Shown here piece after piece: positions 4,562-7,299 of a stretch of DNA of 7,299 bases. The stretch is from an uncultured Sutterella sp. Its GTDB lineage: Bacteria > Pseudomonadota > Gammaproteobacteria > Burkholderiales > Burkholderiaceae_F. The translations under genes were made by a program, and so were the position numbers. The notes beneath the pieces were generated by a model. The model saw only the letters and a list, made by a program, of their open reading frames with translations, did no database searches and was not told where the DNA came from. The stretch is taken from contig CABSHY010000062.1 in NCBI GenBank assembly GCA_902477615.1, positions 1-7,299 of the forward strand, written 5' to 3'. Position 1 is the first letter of the stretch. Each line of letters starts with the position of its first letter.

Positions 4562-6526
4562 AATAAGAATTTACTCAACAAAGTCGGTTTATGGGTTGTT
4601 GTGGCGATTGTGTTTTTTACACTCTTTCGCCAATTTGAACCGGAGCAAACGGCTCCGGCTTCAACGACGAGCTATACCCAATTCATGGAAGATGCTAAGG
4701 CAGGTAAAGTGGCTCGCGTTGACATTAAGGGACGCGAAATCACGGTAACGCCGACGCAAGGTCAGAAGTTTGTCATTACGAGCCCGGGCGACCTTTGGAT
4801 GGTGGAAGACCTTCGTAAGTCCGGCGTTCAAGTCTACGGTACGCCTGAAGAAGAACCGTCCTTGTTGATGACGATTTTGATCTCTTGGTTCCCGATGTTG
4901 CTCTTGATCGGTGTGTGGATTTTCTTCATGCGCCAAATGCAAGGTGGCGGCAAGGGTGGTGCCTTTAGTTTCGGTAAGAGTAAGGCCCGCATGTTGGATA
5001 AGTCCAATAACAAGGTGACCTTTAAGGACGTTGCAGGCTGTGATGAAGCCAAGCAAGACGTTCAAGAAGTGGTGGACTTCTTGCGTGATCCTTCCAAGTT
5101 CCAACGCTTGGGCGGTCGCATTCCGCGCGGTATCTTGTTGGTGGGTAGCCCCGGTACGGGTAAGACGCTTTTGGCTAAGGCCATTGCCGGTGAAGCCCAA
5201 GTGCCGTTCTTCTCGATTTCTGGTTCTGACTTCGTTGAAATGTTCGTGGGTGTGGGTGCTGCTCGTGTTCGCGACATGTTTGAAAACGCTAAGAAGAATT
5301 CGCCTTGCATCATCTTCATTGACGAAATTGATGCCGTGGGTCGTCAACGTGGCGCCGGTTTGGGCGGCGGTAACGACGAACGCGAACAAACGTTGAACCA
5401 AATGTTGGTGGAAATGGACGGTTTTGAAACCGGCACGAACGTGATCGTGATTGCCGCAACGAACCGCCCGGACGTCTTGGACCCTGCTTTGTTGCGTCCG
5501 GGTCGTTTTGACCGCCAAGTTGTGGTGCCGTTGCCTGACGTGCGCGGTCGTGAACAAATTTTGAATGTTCATATCCGTAAGGTGCCGGTGGGCCGTGACG
5601 TCAATCCCGCTGTGATTGCTCGTGGTACGCCCGGTATGAGCGGTGCTGACTTGGCTAACCTTGTTAACGAAGCTGCTCTTTTTGCCGCTCGCCGTGATGC
5701 GAAGTTGGTGGAAATGGTGGACTTTGAGCGCGCCAAGGATAAGATCTTGATGGGTGCCGAACGCCGTAGCATGGTGATGAGCGAAGACGAAAAGAAGACG
5801 ACGGCTTATCACGAATCCGGTCACGCAGTGGTGGCTTGGTTGTTGCCGAAGAGCGATCCCGTTCACAAGGTAACGATTGTGCCTCGCGGTCGTGCATTGG
5901 GTGTTACGATGCAGTTGCCTGAAAAAGATCGCTTCAATTACGACGACGTCTACATGAAGTCTCGTTTGGCCATCTTGTTCGCCGGTCGTGCTGCTGAAGA
6001 AGTGTTCTTGAATCAAAAGACCACGGGCGCAAGCAACGACTTTGAACGCGCTACGCAATTGGCTCGTGACATGGTGGCTCGTTACGGTATGACCGATGCC
6101 ATGGGTGTGATGGTTTATGCCGAAAATGAAGGTGAAGTGTTCTTGGGTCGCTCGGTGACGCGTACGACGCACGTGAGCGAAGCCACGCAACAACAAATCG
6201 ATGCTGAAGTGCGTCGTATTTTGGAAGAAGAATACGCCCGCGCCAAGCGCATTTTGGAAGAAAATCGCGATCGCATCGAATTGATGGTTGAATGCTTGAT
6301 GAAGTGGGAAACGATCGACTTCGATCAAATCAACGACATCATGGAAGGCCGTGAAGTGCGTCCGCCCAAGGAAGGCTCTTCTGCTAAGACGACGGAACCT
6401 TTGCACACGGATGCCAAGGTTGAAGAAGTCAAAGAAGCGCCTGCTGAACCCGCTGTGACGGAAACGAAGGAAGAGGCTCAAACGTCTGCTTCTGAAGAAA
6501 AGAAAGACGAAAATAATCCGCAATAG
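4559..6526 (+). CDS. ftsH: ATP-dependent zinc metalloprotease FtsH
   Basis: A 655-residue inner-membrane AAA+ protease that degrades misfolded membrane proteins and, in E. coli, short-lived regulators such as sigma-32 and LpxC. Order: membrane segment 1 (about 9-24), periplasmic domain (25-100), membrane segment 2 (about 102-124), Gly-rich linker, then the AAA+ domain with Walker A GSPGTGKT (196-203), pore loop FVG (229-231), Walker B IIFIDEID (251-258) and second region of homology around ATNRPDVLDPALLRPGRFDR (300-319). The peptidase domain has zinc motif HESGH (418-422) with likely third ligand Asp494 (TGASNDFERAT). Residues about 605-655 form a hydrophilic Glu/Lys-rich tail, poorly conserved in the family. 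Start is TTG with a strong Shine-Dalgarno. Upstream heat-shock promoter and downstream terminator make it an independent unit, possibly also read from rlmE. Confidence 0.98.
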   Translation: MNKNLLNKVGLWVVVAIVFFTLFRQFEPEQTAPASTTSYTQFMEDAKAGKVARVDIKGREITVTPTQGQKFVITSPGDLWMVEDLRKSGVQVYGTPEEEPSLLMTILISWFPMLLLIGVWIFFMRQMQGGGKGGAFSFGKSKARMLDKSNNKVTFKDVAGCDEAKQDVQEVVDFLRDPSKFQRLGGRIPRGILLVGSPGTGKTLLAKAIAGEAQVPFFSISGSDFVEMFVGVGAARVRDMFENAKKNSPCIIFIDEIDAVGRQRGAGLGGGNDEREQTLNQMLVEMDGFETGTNVIVIAATNRPDVLDPALLRPGRFDRQVVVPLPDVRGREQILNVHIRKVPVGRDVNPAVIARGTPGMSGADLANLVNEAALFAARRDAKLVEMVDFERAKDKILMGAERRSMVMSEDEKKTTAYHESGHAVVAWLLPKSDPVHKVTIVPRGRALGVTMQLPEKDRFNYDDVYMKSRLAILFAGRAAEEVFLNQKTTGASNDFERATQLARDMVARYGMTDAMGVMVYAENEGEVFLGRSVTRTTHVSEATQQQIDAEVRRILEEEYARAKRILEENRDRIELMVECLMKWETIDFDQINDIMEGREVRPPKEGSSAKTTEPLHTDAKVEEVKEAPAEPAVTETKEEAQTSASEEKKDENNPQ

Positions 6527-6547
6527 CGACATAATCGTCAGATCCTC

Positions 6548-6590
6548 AATTAAGCCTCACGCAAGAAGTTGCCTGGGGCTTAATTTTTGC
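6548..6590 (+). terminator. Rho-independent terminator of ftsH
   Basis: AATTAAGCC (6548-6556) pairs perfectly with GGCTTAATT (6577-6585), extendable by two more pairs (TC with GG, one of them G-U). An inner GCAA/TTGC stem (6561-6564, 6569-6572) adds stability. The stem ends in a run of five T (6584-6588). It lies 21 bases after the ftsH stop. Confidence 0.88.
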
Positions 6591-6596
6591 TTGCAA

Positions 6597-6683
6597 TCTC
6601 GAAACTCGAAGCTTAAAGTAGGGGAATATATAAAAAATAAAGAACCCTTTCTTTAACCCTTACCCCTCGAGAGTTTCCCTACT
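6597..6683 (+). promoter_or_regulatory. Structured leader of the EamA-family gene with competing inverted repeats
   Basis: AGTAGGGG (6617-6624) can pair either with CCCCT (6663-6667) or, through AGTAGGG, with CCCTACT (6677-6683), which abuts the start codon. TCTCGA (6597-6602) pairs with TCGAGA (6667-6672), AAACTC (6602-6607) with GAGTTT (6671-6676), and a local hairpin TAAAGAA/TTCTTTA sits at 6638-6655. The promoter is not clear; TATATAAA (6627-6634) resembles a -10 without a good -35. Confidence 0.3.
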
Positions 6684-7299
6684 ATGCTCGCCGGTCTTTT
6701 CTTTGGCATCGCTGCGTGTGCCATCTGGGGATTGATTTACGTCATCCCTTTGTTTTTGCCTGACTACAGCCCCTTATTAATTTCTGCTGCCCGATATTCC
6801 ATCTATGGATTTGCGTGCTTATTTCTCGTGCCTTTGCAGTGGAAAGAATTAAAGCGTTTATCCCTCAAGGATTGGGTTTTAGCGTTTAGCTTGTCCTTTT
6901 TCGGTTCTATCGTTTACTACTGTTGCCTCGTGGTGAGTGTCAACTTAGCGGGGGCCCCTGTGAGTGGCATGCTCATGTGCTGGATTCCGGTGCTGGTGGC
7001 GCTTGTTGCCAACTACCAAGCACTCCGTGTCGGTAAAGGTGTGGCATGGAAAAAGATTGCCATCCCGCTTGTCTTTATTTTGGTTGGGATTGTGATTGCC
7101 AATTGGACGGAGTTTGAATACGTCGTCAATCAACAGCATTCTACGGCCGGTAACTTCTGGTTGGGGGTGGCTGCGGGTGCGACTTCAATGCTTCTTTGGA
7201 CGTGGTATCCGATTCGCAATGCCCGTTGGTTGTTAGACAATAAAGACAAAAAGCCTAATGTTTGGGCAACGGCACAAGGGTTGGTCATTTTGCCTTTTA
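6684..7299 (+). CDS. DMT superfamily (EamA-like) membrane transporter, 3' truncated by window edge
   Basis: An open frame of 205 codons runs off the right edge without a stop. It is a very hydrophobic protein with about seven predicted membrane segments in the visible part: residues 3-24, 31-52, 64-86, 90-112, 124-141, 157-176 and from about 194. The N-terminus (MLAGLFFGIAACAIWGLIYV) matches the EamA/drug-metabolite-transporter start, where a small-residue helix with a WG motif is typical, and AGAPVSGMLMCWIPVLVALV resembles the fourth helix of an EamA repeat. Full proteins have two such repeats and ten helices, about 300 residues. Substrate cannot be told. ATG 6684 is the first start after an in-frame TAA (6654-6656); no Shine-Dalgarno sequence is visible. 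It is separated from ftsH by a terminator, so it is a new transcription unit. Confidence 0.82.
   Translation, partial: MLAGLFFGIAACAIWGLIYVIPLFLPDYSPLLISAARYSIYGFACLFLVPLQWKELKRLSLKDWVLAFSLSFFGSIVYYCCLVVSVNLAGAPVSGMLMCWIPVLVALVANYQALRVGKGVAWKKIAIPLVFILVGIVIANWTEFEYVVNQQHSTAGNFWLGVAAGATSMLLWTWYPIRNARWLLDNKDKKPNVWATAQGLVILPF

Noticed and set aside
5810..5826. HESGH instead of HEAGH in FtsH
   Set aside because: It still satisfies HEXXH with both zinc histidines and the catalytic Glu; Ala/Ser at this position is a mild change and not evidence of lost activity.
4661..6532. A 623-codon open frame on the - strand opposite ftsH
   Set aside because: It is the antisense shadow of ftsH. The translation is His/Arg/Phe-rich with no recognisable domain, and the + strand frame is an unambiguous FtsH.
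1..7299. Mobile elements, CRISPR arrays, tRNA or rRNA genes, toxin-antitoxin or defence genes
   Set aside because: No transposase, integrase, regularly spaced repeats, cloverleaf-like sequence or small two-gene toxin module could be recognised on either strand.

Overview
The window looks like a chromosomal housekeeping segment from a betaproteobacterium. The protein sequences fit Burkholderiales, and a host-associated Sutterella/Parasutterella-like lineage is my best guess. That guess rests on family resemblance, moderate base composition and heavy use of TTG for leucine; it is an inference without a database search. I see no mobile elements, CRISPR array, tRNA, rRNA or phage genes, and no convincing new multigene system. 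The features most worth a second look are regulatory structures between the genes.

Left block (1-2463, all +): the 3' part of dnaX (DNA polymerase III tau subunit), ybaB/ebfC (nucleoid-associated protein), recR (recombination mediator) and gmhA (sedoheptulose-7-phosphate isomerase, first step of LPS heptose synthesis). Gaps are 37, 16 and 22 bases, so this reads as one operon. dnaX-ybaB-recR is a classic bacterial cluster; gmhA at its end is less usual. A terminator follows at about 2500.

Middle block (2464-4385): a 218-base spacer carries -10-like boxes inside small inverted repeats and two terminator-like hairpins, the second lying in the presumed greA leader. greA (transcript cleavage factor) follows, converging on yhbY (- strand, ribosome-associated RNA-binding protein) across a perfect 11-bp bidirectional terminator. 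yhbY is divergent from rlmE (23S rRNA 2'-O-methyltransferase), with overlapping -10 boxes in a 62-base gap.

Right block (4386-7299): a 173-base spacer holds a strong match to a sigma-32 heat-shock promoter, a candidate sigma-70 promoter, and a hairpin that places the ftsH Shine-Dalgarno sequence in its loop. ftsH (membrane AAA+ zinc protease) starts with TTG and ends in a clear terminator. A leader rich in competing inverted repeats then precedes the start of a DMT/EamA-family transporter, which runs off the right edge.

Functionally the window joins replication and recombination (dnaX, ybaB, recR), envelope biogenesis (gmhA), transcription elongation (greA), ribosome maturation (yhbY, rlmE) and heat-shock membrane quality control (ftsH).
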